Below, one piece after another: positions 1 through 7,373 of a DNA stretch of 23,469 nt. The position numbers were made by a program, and so were the translations under genes. The stretch lies in contig CAMCIP010000004.1 in assembly GCA_945874855.1 (NCBI GenBank), positions 1 to 23,469 of the forward strand, in the 5' to 3' direction. The DNA comes from Brevundimonas vancanneytii (lineage in GTDB: Bacteria > Pseudomonadota > Alphaproteobacteria > Caulobacterales > Caulobacteraceae). Within the stretch, counting starts at the first letter, position 1. Each line of letters begins with the position of its first letter. Under the pieces are notes generated by a model. That model worked only from the letters and a program-made list of their open reading frames with translations. It made no database searches and was not told the origin of the DNA.

Positions 1-393
1 GGCTATGCCCCGCTGAAGGTGGCCGAGGCCGTCGACCGCATCCGCCTGCCCTTCAACGTCTCGGTGCCGGGCATCGAGGCGGCGGTGGCGGCCCTGGGCG
101 ACGCGGCGCACCAGAAGGCCTCGCGCGAGCTGATCCAGACCTGGCGGCCCCGCCTGACCCAGGCCCTGCGCGGCTTCGGCTTCGACGTCCTGCCCAGCGC
201 CGGGAACTTCGTGCTGATCCGTTTCAAGGACGTCGACACCTGTCAGGCCGCCAACGCCTGGCTGAACGAAAAGGGCATCATCGTGCGGCCCGTCGGCGGC
301 TATGGCCTGCCGGAATGCCTGCGCATCACCGTGGGCACGGACGACCAGAACCGCGCCGTCATCGACGCCATGAGCGAGTTCGCGGCGCGGTGA
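1..393 (+). CDS. hisC: Histidinol-phosphate aminotransferase, C-terminal part
   Basis: This is the C-terminal 130 residues of a PLP-dependent fold-type I aminotransferase; the start and the catalytic lysine lie left of the window. HisC converts histidinol phosphate and 2-oxoglutarate from or to imidazole-acetol phosphate and glutamate in histidine synthesis. The visible part has the small-domain pattern of the family: RLPFNVSVPG near the left edge, then SAGNFVLIRF, a stretch ending GIIVRPVGGYGLPECLRITV (the Arg of LRITVGT binds the substrate carboxylate or phosphate), and a TGA stop. The stop overlaps the GTG start of the next gene, so the two are probably translated together. The family is clear; some HisC-like enzymes of this type also act on aromatic amino acids, so the exact substrate is inferred. 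Confidence 0.88.
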   Translation, partial: GYAPLKVAEAVDRIRLPFNVSVPGIEAAVAALGDAAHQKASRELIQTWRPRLTQALRGFGFDVLPSAGNFVLIRFKDVDTCQAANAWLNEKGIIVRPVGGYGLPECLRITVGTDDQNRAVIDAMSEFAAR

Positions 394-1412
394 GCGCGGG
401 CGTCATCCGACTGACGGCCCGGTCAGTGACGGCGGAGGTGGGGCCGTCCACGAAGCAAGTCTGTCGCACCCTCGACGGATATCTGGGCGCCCTGTCCTTC
501 GAGGCGCCCAAGATCGACGTGAACCTGATCCTCTATCACCCCATGGGTGTGTCGGAGCCGGTCAAGGCGACCGGCAGGTATGACAGCAGGCGGGAAATCT
601 ACCGGGCGACCATCACGGTTCCCTACGTCGAATGGTGCCGAGGCGGTTGGACCGATCGCGTCACCCTGGTCTCGGTCGCTGTCCGCGCGCGTCTGGACCG
701 CTTGCCGAAGTCCCGGTTCAGTCCGGACCAGAGGTCGGCGGTTCTATCGGCTCTGGAGGCGGGGGTTGCGCAGGCGATATCTCGCCCTCCGACATCGCTC
801 GCGGCGGTGGCACCGGCCTATCGGGTGACGCACGGCGGCATCGCGTTCGATCCTGGAACTCTGGCCCCGGACCAGGGAAGGCCGATCACCCTCGCCGAGA
901 TCGAAGCCTTCCTGGCTGAGCCGCCCAGTCCCAGGGCCCCGGACACGCAGTTCAAGACCTATCGGAAAAGCGATACCGCCCTGGAGTACTGGGAAGCCTG
1001 GATCTCTGACGCCGGCGTGATCCAGCACCGGGGCGTCTGCGGGCAGACCGGAACGACCCGGTCCTTGCCGATCATGCGCTCCGCCCTGGCAACGCTGGAG
1101 GCCGACAAGGCCGAGGCCTTGCGTCAAGGCTTCCGGGCCATTCCGGAGACCCGTCTTCAAACGCTCTCCCTCGAGCTGACAGCGAATGACGCCGATCCGC
1201 GGAAACGCCTGCTGAGCCGTCGGAACGAGCTGGAGGACTGGCTCAATGAAGAACTGGGCTGGACCGGCCTGGGTCACTGCGACGGCGGCGACATGGGAGA
1301 GGGCGTGGCGACCGCCTTCTGTCTGGTCGTCAGCAGACCGCTCGCCATGGCGTTGCTGAAGTCCCGGCTCCCGGCATCGCCCTTCAGCGACGCCATCGTG
1401 CGTCGGAACTGA
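390..1412 (+). CDS. Uncharacterised 340-residue protein
   Basis: I do not recognise a named family. I chose the GTG at 390, which overlaps the hisC stop as GTGA; a GTG at 426 is also possible. There is no signal peptide or membrane segment, so it is probably cytoplasmic. Two parts can be seen. Residues 1-180 have alternating hydrophobic strands and end in a Pro-rich linker. Residues 185-325 begin FKTYRKSDTALEYWEAWI, which loosely recalls WGR-like or DUF domains with a conserved Trp/Tyr strand, and continue to the helix RRNELEDWLNEELGWTG followed by GHCDGGDMGEG and a hydrophobic strand. A motif of the type LGWTGxGHCDGG occurs, as far as I remember, in small uncharacterised bacterial proteins. 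Base composition looks less GC-rich than in the neighbours, which hints at a later acquisition. No function is proposed. Confidence 0.7.
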   Translation: MSAGVIRLTARSVTAEVGPSTKQVCRTLDGYLGALSFEAPKIDVNLILYHPMGVSEPVKATGRYDSRREIYRATITVPYVEWCRGGWTDRVTLVSVAVRARLDRLPKSRFSPDQRSAVLSALEAGVAQAISRPPTSLAAVAPAYRVTHGGIAFDPGTLAPDQGRPITLAEIEAFLAEPPSPRAPDTQFKTYRKSDTALEYWEAWISDAGVIQHRGVCGQTGTTRSLPIMRSALATLEADKAEALRQGFRAIPETRLQTLSLELTANDADPRKRLLSRRNELEDWLNEELGWTGLGHCDGGDMGEGVATAFCLVVSRPLAMALLKSRLPASPFSDAIVRRN

Positions 1413-1468
1413 CGCAGGATCGCACAGGCTCGGCATAGGCGTGACGACCGCGGTCGCCGGGTCGATGC

Positions 1469-1906
1469 CTAGAGACCGCTGATCAGCCCGAGCGCCAGCC
1501 CCCCCACCGCCCCGGCGGTGGCGGTCAGGCGCAGGCGGCGGTAGCCGGGGGCGCTGGCCGGCCAGTCCCAGGCCAGCTGGGCCAGCAGGCAAAGGGCGAG
1601 GACGCCGAGCGCGATCTGCGAGCCCACGCCCGCCAGGGCCAAGGCTGCCCAGGCCGCCAGCGGGAAAAGGTTGCTGAGCACGAGGACGCCGTTCGACGCC
1701 CGGGTCCCCGCGCCGGCCGCGCCCCACCGCGCCCCGGCCAGGAAGGCGACGATGACGGCGCCGTACAGCGACAGGACCTCGCGCGCGGCCTCGGGGGCGA
1801 TCTCCATGGTGCCGACCGCGGCCGCGGCCCCCAGGCCGAGGAAGGGGATGACGCCCAGGAGGGCCAGGGTCCAGGCGGTGCGGGTCGGCTGGTTCATGGT
1901 GGCCAT
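1469..1906 (-). CDS. DUF3429 family inner-membrane protein
   Basis: A 145-residue integral membrane protein, beginning MATMNQPTRTAWTLALLGVI. Four to five hydrophobic helices follow, with the conserved core LYGAVIVAFLAGARWG and the later WDWPASAPGYRRLRL loop typical of DUF3429 proteins. The ATG at 1906 is preceded by a GAGGCG sequence; a second ATG at 1897 is possible. An in-frame extension reaches further upstream but lies in repeat DNA and is unlikely to be translated. The biochemical role of the family is unknown. The gene converges on the uncharacterised gene to its left, and a palindromic repeat separates it from the next minus-strand gene, so it is probably a single transcription unit. 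Confidence 0.8.
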   Translation of the reverse strand: MATMNQPTRTAWTLALLGVIPFLGLGAAAAVGTMEIAPEAAREVLSLYGAVIVAFLAGARWGAAGAGTRASNGVLVLSNLFPLAAWAALALAGVGSQIALGVLALCLLAQLAWDWPASAPGYRRLRLTATAGAVGGLALGLISGL

Positions 1907-1971
1907 GATCGGGCGCCTCGGGGGCCCGCGACAATCCCCTCCCTGTCGTACCCGGCTGCTTCGACGCAGGT

Positions 1972-2126
1972 CCCTCTCCCGGCGGGAGAGGGCTTGAGGC
2001 TCGCAGAGCGTCAGCGATGCGCCAGCCGAAAGGGTGAGGGTCCACACAGCGGCCAATCGGCCACCGGCCGACCCTCATCCTCCCACCGCTGCGCGGCGGG
2101 CCCCTCCTTCTCCCAACGGGAGAAGG
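1972..2126. repeat. Palindromic intergenic repeat with two hairpins
   Basis: About 155 bases between two minus-strand genes. The left hairpin is CCCTCTCCCG / CGGGAGAGGG (1972-1992, centre 1982). The right hairpin is CCTTCTCCC-AAC-GGGAGAAGG (2106-2126). Between them GGGTGAGGGTC near 2031 pairs with the GACCCTCATCC type sequence near 2069, and GGCCGATTGGCC-like and GCCGCGCAGC-like short palindromes fill the rest. From memory, repeats of the form 'ccctctcccg...gggagaggg...gccagccgaaagggtgaggg' are common between genes in Caulobacterales and other GC-rich proteobacteria. It may act as a transcription terminator for the gene at 2139-2555. Confidence 0.75.
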
Positions 2127-2138
2127 AAACGCAAGGCG

Positions 2139-2555
2139 TCACCGTCCCCGCAGCCTCAAGGTGCCCAGCGTCAGTGTTGCCACACCGAAGCCGCAGGCGA
2201 GGCAGAACAGGGCCTCCGCATGGCTCGGCGCGGTGACCGCAAAGCTGACCGGGCCGACGGCGCGGATGGCCGCCTGGACGTTCATCTCGACCCAGGCGGC
2301 GCCCAGCACGCCGAGCGCCACGGCCAGCCCGGCGCCGATGAGCGCCAGAACCCGCACTCCGGAGAAACCGCCCGCCAGCGCCAGCAGCGCTGCCGGCGCC
2401 ATGGCCATCATGCAAAGCTTGGCGACGATGTCGGCCTCGGTGAAAAGAGCATGGACGGGATAGCCCGGCGCGTAGGTCGCCAGCAGGACGATGCAGGCGA
2501 CAGCTGACAATGCGAACGCCGCACCCGCTACGATCAGCAATGTGGTCGTCTTCAT
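2139..2555 (-). CDS. Small multi-pass membrane protein, function unknown
   Basis: A 138-residue hydrophobic protein starting MKTTTLLIVAGAAFALSAVA. It has about four membrane helices: residues 5-25, one near 45-65 (AMAPAALLALAGGFSG), one at 68-90 (VLALIGAGLAVALGVLGAA) and one near 105-128 (EALFCLACGFGVATLTLGTL). A strong GGAGGGGGTGATGAG ribosome site precedes the ATG, and the start region nearly abuts the stop of the TIGR02186-type gene (stop at 2560), so it is the last gene of a TauE - TIGR02186 - membrane protein operon. I do not recognise the family. The linkage suggests a part in whatever transport or envelope process the exporter serves, but that is inference only. Confidence 0.75.
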   Translation of the reverse strand: MKTTTLLIVAGAAFALSAVACIVLLATYAPGYPVHALFTEADIVAKLCMMAMAPAALLALAGGFSGVRVLALIGAGLAVALGVLGAAWVEMNVQAAIRAVGPVSFAVTAPSHAEALFCLACGFGVATLTLGTLRLRGR

Positions 2556-2559
2556 CTCA

Positions 2560-3372
2560 TCACCCCCTCCGGAACACCCGGCTCGCCGCCCAGCCGGTGA
2601 AGGCCGCCAGCAGGACGCACAGGACGCCGTAGGTCCAGGGGCGGCGGTGGGCGAATTCATAGACGTCGCGCTCGACCCCGACCTTGCCGACCGTCAGGGT
2701 CAGGTTGGAGGCGGCGACGGGCGCGCCGTCCTGGAACAGCCAGACCTCGGCGAAATAGGCGCCGGTCGGGGCGGTGGTCGGCAGGACCAGTTCGGCGCGG
2801 AACAGGCCGCGGTCGACGAAGGTGACGCCGTCGGGCCGGGTGGCATAGAGGCCGCCCTCTTCACGCAGGCGGATCACGGCGCGGCGCCAGTCCAGATAGT
2901 CGTCCCCCAGCCGGCTGACCACGACGTCGCGCACGCCGTAGCGGGTCTCCACCCGGTGTTCCTCGGGCGCGGCGATGCGCAGGTGGTCGACGCCGACGCC
3001 CAGACGGCGCAGCTGGCCGAAATTGGCGATGTCGGACAGGGGCCGGGTCGAGGCGGTCATGTAGAAGCCGGGGGCGCCCTCGAACACCACGGGCCGGCTG
3101 TTCAGCCAGAAGGGCCCGACCTGGACCTTGCGGATCAGGCGCAGGGGGGCGTCGGGGCCGCGCACCACCACCACCACATCGACCGGCGCGTCCGTGGGGT
3201 TGAAGACCGCGCCATAGAGCACGATCGAGGCGCCCTGGAAGCCGGAGTCGATCTTGACCTCCGCATCCGTCAGGGCGGCGGCGACGCGCACCTCGCCCAG
3301 GGTCGCGACCGAGCGCTCGACGGCGACGGGCGGGGCCGGGTCCTGGGCGGGAAGGGCGGGTACGGGGATCAT
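2560..3372 (-). CDS. TIGR02186-type membrane-anchored protein
   Basis: A 270-residue protein matching the conserved hypothetical family TIGR02186, which is regularly encoded beside a TauE/SafE exporter in alphaproteobacteria. The body is a beta-rich domain: VKIDSGFQGASIVLYGAVFN, then VVVVVRGPDAPLRLIRKVQV, and later PTGAYFAEVWLFQDGAPVAA. One C-terminal membrane helix follows (about 243-262, YGVLCVLLAAFTGWAASRVF) with an Arg-rich end. The start ATG overlaps the stop of the exporter gene as ATGA, which argues for translational coupling. With this start no hydrophobic signal peptide is visible, although related proteins usually carry one and the topology requires an extracytoplasmic body. The function is not established; a helper of sulfur-oxyanion export is the usual guess. 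Confidence 0.82.
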   Translation of the reverse strand: MIPVPALPAQDPAPPVAVERSVATLGEVRVAAALTDAEVKIDSGFQGASIVLYGAVFNPTDAPVDVVVVVRGPDAPLRLIRKVQVGPFWLNSRPVVFEGAPGFYMTASTRPLSDIANFGQLRRLGVGVDHLRIAAPEEHRVETRYGVRDVVVSRLGDDYLDWRRAVIRLREEGGLYATRPDGVTFVDRGLFRAELVLPTTAPTGAYFAEVWLFQDGAPVAASNLTLTVGKVGVERDVYEFAHRRPWTYGVLCVLLAAFTGWAASRVFRRG

Positions 3373-4295
3373 GTCTCCGGTTCCCCGGGGGCGATCTCGA
3401 ACATGTCCGAGGGCCGCACGAACAGATCCAGCCCCATCTGGATGCCGACCAGAAGCACGATCAGGCCGAGGGCCGCGCGGAGATATTCGGCCCGGAACCG
3501 GCCGGACCAGCGCGCGCCGAGCTGGGCACCCACCACCCCGCCGAACAGCAGCAGGGACGACAGGAGGATGTCCACCGTCTGGTTGCGGCCCGCCTGCAGC
3601 ACGGCGGTGACGGCCGTGGTGACAATGATCTGGAACAGGCTGGTCCCCACCACGACCGAGGCCTTCATGCGCAGGACGTAGAGCATGACCGGCACCAGGA
3701 TGAAGCCGCCGCCCACCCCCATGATGGCGGACAGCACGCCCACGAAGCCGCCCAGGCCGAGGATGGGGATGGCGGAGACATAGAGCCCGGATTTCGGAAA
3801 TCGGACCTTCCAGGGCAGGCCGTACAACCACATCGGGCGGCGACGGTCCTTGCGCGGCGGGGGCAGGCCGCGCTTGCGACGGATGATCTGCTCGAGGCTT
3901 TCCTTCAGCATCAGACTGCCGATCACGCCGAGGAAGAGCAGGTAGGAGACGGCCACCACCAGATCGGCCTGTCCCATCAGGCGCAGCCAGCGAAACGCCT
4001 CCACCCCCAGAAAGGCGCCGATCACCCCGCCGCCGGCCATGATGCCGCCCATGCGGAAGTCGACCAGCCCCTGGCTGCCATAGGCGATGACGCCCGAGGT
4101 CGAGGAGGCGACGACGTGACTGGCCTGACTGGCCACGGCCACGGTCGGCGGCACGCCGAGGAAGACCAGCACCGGGGCCATCAGGAAGCCGCCGCCGATG
4201 CCGAACAGGCCGGACACGAAGCCGACCACGGCCCCCAGCATCAGCATCAGGGGCCAATTCACCGAAACCTCGGCGATCGGCAGGTACAGGTCCAA
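3369..4295 (-). CDS. TauE/SafE family sulfite exporter-like permease
   Basis: A 308-residue inner-membrane protein of the TauE/SafE (TSUP) family, which exports sulfite, sulfoacetate or related organosulfur anions. It shows the internal two-fold repeat of the family: VVGFVSGLFGIGGGFLMAPV at about 23-42 and GFVGVLSAIMGVGGGFILVP at about 183-202, joined by a basic cytoplasmic loop (139-166, RRKRGLPPPRKDRRRP). About eight membrane helices are visible. The start is a TTG (ttg gac ctg tac) placed at the conserved MDxYLPIAE start of relatives, with GAAGG 8 bases upstream; no in-frame ATG fits better. Its stop overlaps the start of the TIGR02186 gene. The transported substrate cannot be read from sequence. 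Confidence 0.9.
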   Translation of the reverse strand: MDLYLPIAEVSVNWPLMLMLGAVVGFVSGLFGIGGGFLMAPVLVFLGVPPTVAVASQASHVVASSTSGVIAYGSQGLVDFRMGGIMAGGGVIGAFLGVEAFRWLRLMGQADLVVAVSYLLFLGVIGSLMLKESLEQIIRRKRGLPPPRKDRRRPMWLYGLPWKVRFPKSGLYVSAIPILGLGGFVGVLSAIMGVGGGFILVPVMLYVLRMKASVVVGTSLFQIIVTTAVTAVLQAGRNQTVDILLSSLLLFGGVVGAQLGARWSGRFRAEYLRAALGLIVLLVGIQMGLDLFVRPSDMFEIAPGEPET

Positions 4296-4379
4296 AGGTC
4301 GGGCCTTCGGCTGGATGTGAAGGGGGCGCCGCCACAGCGCGACGCCTCCGGTCTTAGTCTGCGGCGGTCCCGCCCGCCA

Positions 4380-4397
4380 CCTCAGGCACGCCTGAGG
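4380..4397 (-). terminator. Weak hairpin after the podJ-like gene
   Basis: CCTCAGGC-AC-GCCTGAGG is a perfect palindrome that starts 15 bases beyond the stop of the gene at 4412-7141. No T tract follows, so factor-independent termination is uncertain. Confidence 0.3.
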
Positions 4398-4411
4398 CGA
4401 TCAGGACCCGA

Positions 4412-7141
4412 TCACGCCGGGGCGCGGGCGGTAAAGGCGGCGGCCGCGCGGCGGGCCTCGGCGCGGCGCGCTTCGGACAGTTCGGCGGCCAGGGCGTCGG
4501 CCTCGGTGCGGGCCTGGTCGTCGCCGCCGCGCGCGGCGATCAGCAGCCAGCGATAGGCCGCGGCCGGATCGGCCGGGCGGCCGTCCTCGCCGGTCTTGAG
4601 GATCAGGCCGGCGTTGTACTGGGCGTCGATCAGGCCGGCCTCGGCCGCCTTCAGGATCCAGTCCAGCCCGCCGGCCCGGTCGGTCGGGCCGCCCATGCCC
4701 TCGAACAGGAACATGCCGTAGCCGAACATGCCGCGCGGATCCCCGGCGTCGGCGGCGCGGCGCACCCATTTGCGGCTCTCGGCCAGATCGACCGTCAGAC
4801 CGGCGTCCCCGGTTTCGTACAGGCCCGCCAGCATCAGCTGGGCCGGCGGATGGCCCATGTCGGCGGCGCGGCGCAGGGTGTCGACGCCCGTCAGGTCCTC
4901 GGCGGCGATGGCCTCGACCGCCTGGTCATACAGTTCGGCCGCGCGGGCCAGGGCGTCGGCGGAGGGTCGGGCCTCCACCGCCGTGGTGGCCAGGGCCAGG
5001 GTCGGCGCCGCCGACGCCGAACCGGTCAGTCCCGACAGCCCGGGCAGTTCAGCCCAGGGCCCTTCGGCCTGGCTGATCTGGGTGTAGCTGTAGACGCCGC
5101 CGCCGGTCAGGGCCACGGCGATGGCCGAGGCGCCCAGGGCCTTGCGGATGCTGGAGCCCTCGCCCCGCGCCTGCTTGTCCAGCCGCTCCTGCAGTTTGGA
5201 CTTGCCGCCGCGCTTCAGGCCGAAGCCGGCGCGGGCGGGCGCTTCGGGCGCGACAGCCATGGCGGCGCGGGCCTGGTCGATGGTCTGGCGCGTGGTCGAG
5301 GCGCGGCCCGCGGCGGCGGCGGCGCGCAGCGCCCGGGCATCCACGAAGTCGGTCTCGGCGGCGAACTCGTCGTGATCCAGATCGGGTGCCGTGGCGGCCA
5401 GGGCGTCGGCCACATCGGCCCCGCCGAAGGCCAGCGGTTGGGCGGCGGGCGCGGCCGGCCGGGCCAGGGCGTCCAGCTGCGGTTCCGGTGCGCCGAACGG
5501 ACCGACCAGGGAGGCGAAGGTGGGCTCCACCCGGGGGGGTGCGGGCTCGGGCTCGAGGGCCGGGTCGAAGGCGGCGGGGAAGGGCCCGCCGTGCGGGTCG
5601 GCGGCGAAGGGGTCGTCGAGGCCCAGATCCACATCGGGGAAGGCGGCGGCGCGCCAGTCGGGCTGGGCGGACGGGATGAAGGCCTCCGGCTGGCGGGCCG
5701 GGGTCGGGGCGAGGACCGGTTCCGGATCGCCGAGCGGCTCCGGCGCCGCGGGGGCCCGGGCCCGGGCATCCATGCTCTCGCGCGCTTCCGCGATCAGGCG
5801 GGCGGTGCGTTCTTCCGACAGCCGCATGCGCTCGGCCAGCTCGCCCGAGGCCCGGTCATAGTATTGTTCGATGCGGGCCGAGCCATCGACCAGACGCTTG
5901 CCGATGTCCTCGATGGCCTGGGCCGAGCGGCGCTCGGACTGGGCGATGCGGTCGCTGAGCCGGTCGGAGATGCGGGTGATCTCGACGCCCAGCTTTTCCA
6001 GCGCCAGGGCATGGCGGTCGTCGGCGGCGAGGCGGCGTTGTTCCTGGTCCCGGGCGTGGCGCGCCAGCTCGCGGTCAACCTTGGCCGAAAGCTCCCGCGC
6101 CGTGCGGTCCAGCGCCTGGGCTCCGCCCTGTTCAACCGCCTGCATGCGGCCGTGCAGGTTCTGGCCGATGCGCAGGACCTCTCGGCCCATCGCCTCGAGG
6201 CTCTGGGCCGACTTCTGCTCGGAGGCCCGAACCTGATCGCCGATGGCCAGGACGGCGCGCTCGATGCGGTCCATGCGGCCCTCGGCCTCGGCCGTGTCCA
6301 TGCGGCGCATCATTTCGCTGCGGTTGGACTCCACCTGGCGGCTCAGGGTCTCGGCCAGCTTTTCGAAGCGGGCCGCCTCGCGCGCACTCTCGGGCTCGAT
6401 GCGCGTCTCGGCCGCGTGCAGGCGGCGATCGAGGCCCGCGAAGGTGGCCTCCAGCCGGCGCAGGGCCTCGGCGGTGGCGCCCTGGGCGGCGTCCAGCCGG
6501 GCCCCGATGTGCGACAGGGCCTCGGCCCCGGCACCCGGCGCAACCTTTTCGACGGCCTCGACGCGGCGGCGCAGGTCCTCGGTCTGGCCGCGCTGGCGGT
6601 CCTCGATCTCGAACAGCTTGCCGGTCAGGGCCTGAAGGCTGGCCTCGACCTTGCCGAAGGTCTCGCGGGTGGCCGGACCCGTCTCCTGTTCGAAACGGCG
6701 CAGGCGACGATGGCCCTCGCGCAGTTCCTCGGCCACATCGTCCATCCGGCGCGTCAGGCCGGCCGTGGTCTTGTCCTGTTCGTCCAGCCGGCGCAGCAGG
6801 CCGGTGACGGCCTGGTCCACGCCCTGGATGGCGGTGGTGGAGCGGCGCTCGGCCGCCTCAAGCCGCGCGGCGATGGCGTCGACCGAGGCCCCGATGCGGT
6901 CCCAGCTGCGGTCCTCGACCTCATAGACATCGTCCAGCCGGCGCGAGCGGCCGCGCCGCTCATAGGTGGCGGCCACGTGCGGACGACGCGACAGGGGCAC
7001 CACCCCGTCGTCCTCGTCCTCCATGATCATGGAGTTGAGCCACTCGCCCAGGGTCATGCCGGATCGGCGAGCGAGGTCCTTGGCGACTTCGCGGGCCTTG
7101 GGGTCTATCCCCTTAACGCTCCACGGCGCCGCTGCGCTCAC
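4412..7141 (-). CDS. podJ: PodJ-like polar localisation factor with Sel1 repeats
   Basis: A 909-residue scaffold related to Caulobacter PodJ, which organises the flagellar and piliated pole. The N-terminus (WSVKGIDPKAREVAKDLARRSGMTLGEWLNSMI) is characteristic. Order of parts: N-terminal motif 1-45; long coiled coil about 80-460 with repeating Arg/Glu/Ala heptads; Pro- and acid-rich disordered stretch about 460-600; a basic segment (641-667); one membrane helix about 667-687 (ALGASAIAVALTGGGVYSYT); then a periplasmic part with Sel1-like repeats at about 751-880 (for example AAELYDQAVEAIA, AAQLMLAGLYETGD-type and AEAGLIDAQYNAGLIL). It ends about 30 residues after the last repeat, without the peptidoglycan-binding domain of Caulobacter PodJ. 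The start is GTG with a GGGAG site; a GANTC site lies between them. Upstream are CtrA-type boxes, fitting cell-cycle control. Confidence 0.85.
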   Translation of the reverse strand: MSAAAPWSVKGIDPKAREVAKDLARRSGMTLGEWLNSMIMEDEDDGVVPLSRRPHVAATYERRGRSRRLDDVYEVEDRSWDRIGASVDAIAARLEAAERRSTTAIQGVDQAVTGLLRRLDEQDKTTAGLTRRMDDVAEELREGHRRLRRFEQETGPATRETFGKVEASLQALTGKLFEIEDRQRGQTEDLRRRVEAVEKVAPGAGAEALSHIGARLDAAQGATAEALRRLEATFAGLDRRLHAAETRIEPESAREAARFEKLAETLSRQVESNRSEMMRRMDTAEAEGRMDRIERAVLAIGDQVRASEQKSAQSLEAMGREVLRIGQNLHGRMQAVEQGGAQALDRTARELSAKVDRELARHARDQEQRRLAADDRHALALEKLGVEITRISDRLSDRIAQSERRSAQAIEDIGKRLVDGSARIEQYYDRASGELAERMRLSEERTARLIAEARESMDARARAPAAPEPLGDPEPVLAPTPARQPEAFIPSAQPDWRAAAFPDVDLGLDDPFAADPHGGPFPAAFDPALEPEPAPPRVEPTFASLVGPFGAPEPQLDALARPAAPAAQPLAFGGADVADALAATAPDLDHDEFAAETDFVDARALRAAAAAGRASTTRQTIDQARAAMAVAPEAPARAGFGLKRGGKSKLQERLDKQARGEGSSIRKALGASAIAVALTGGGVYSYTQISQAEGPWAELPGLSGLTGSASAAPTLALATTAVEARPSADALARAAELYDQAVEAIAAEDLTGVDTLRRAADMGHPPAQLMLAGLYETGDAGLTVDLAESRKWVRRAADAGDPRGMFGYGMFLFEGMGGPTDRAGGLDWILKAAEAGLIDAQYNAGLILKTGEDGRPADPAAAYRWLLIAARGGDDQARTEADALAAELSEARRAEARRAAAAFTARAPA

Positions 7142-7143
7142 TT

Positions 7144-7148
7144 GATTC
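7144..7148. promoter_or_regulatory. GANTC (CcrM methylation) site upstream of podJ
   Basis: GATTC lies just upstream of the GTG start of the podJ-like gene. In Caulobacterales CcrM methylates GANTC and GcrA acts at promoters holding methylated sites; podJ is a known member of the cell-cycle regulon. The site is read directly; a role in control is inferred, and its position so close to the start may make it a chance match. Confidence 0.45.
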
Positions 7149-7232
7149 GTCTCCCGCTGGTGATTGAACGCTAGACGCCCAGATCAGGGGTGTAAACGCG
7201 CCGTTAACCCCAAGATATAGGGGTCAGGCGAG

Positions 7233-7244
7233 GTTCCTGTGGAC
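7233..7244. promoter_or_regulatory. DnaA-like motif shared with the gcrA upstream region
   Basis: GTTCCTGTGGAC here is identical to bases 11911-11922 upstream of gcrA. The reverse strand reads TCCACA, the 3' core of a DnaA box (TTATCCACA), although the first three bases do not match. DnaA is known to activate gcrA and podJ in Caulobacter. Confidence 0.4.
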
Positions 7245-7281
7245 ACCGCGACCGACCGGGGCCCATTTCCGGCGGCCCGGG

Positions 7282-7313
7282 TTAACGCCGGTTTAAGATT
7301 AACGCTTCCTAAA
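7282..7313. promoter_or_regulatory. Tandem CtrA-type boxes between podJ and a small membrane gene
   Basis: A perfect TTAA-N7-TTAA box occupies 7282-7296 (N7 is CGCCGGT). It is followed at once by TTAA-N7-TAAA at 7299-7313, one base off the consensus. The boxes sit about 140 bases upstream of the podJ-like start and 60 bases upstream of the rightward gene at 7374, so CtrA could control either. The spacing and AT-rich islands stand out in GC-rich DNA. Confidence 0.7.
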
Positions 7314-7373
7314 GCTTCACCGTCGGCCGCGGCGGCTTGCGGGGCGCGGCGGGGCGGGCCATCTGGCCCGGGC

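Noticed and set aside
4380..4397. Palindrome considered as a protein-binding operator
   Set aside because: It sits past the end of one gene and is not close to a start; a weak terminator is the simpler reading.
4850..7174. Very long open frame on the plus strand opposite the podJ-like gene, and similar long frames at 744-2078, 2491-3681, 9081-10448 and 15664-17700
   Set aside because: These lie antisense to genes with clear domains. They are Gly/Arg/Ala/Asp-rich, low in structure and expected in GC-rich DNA.
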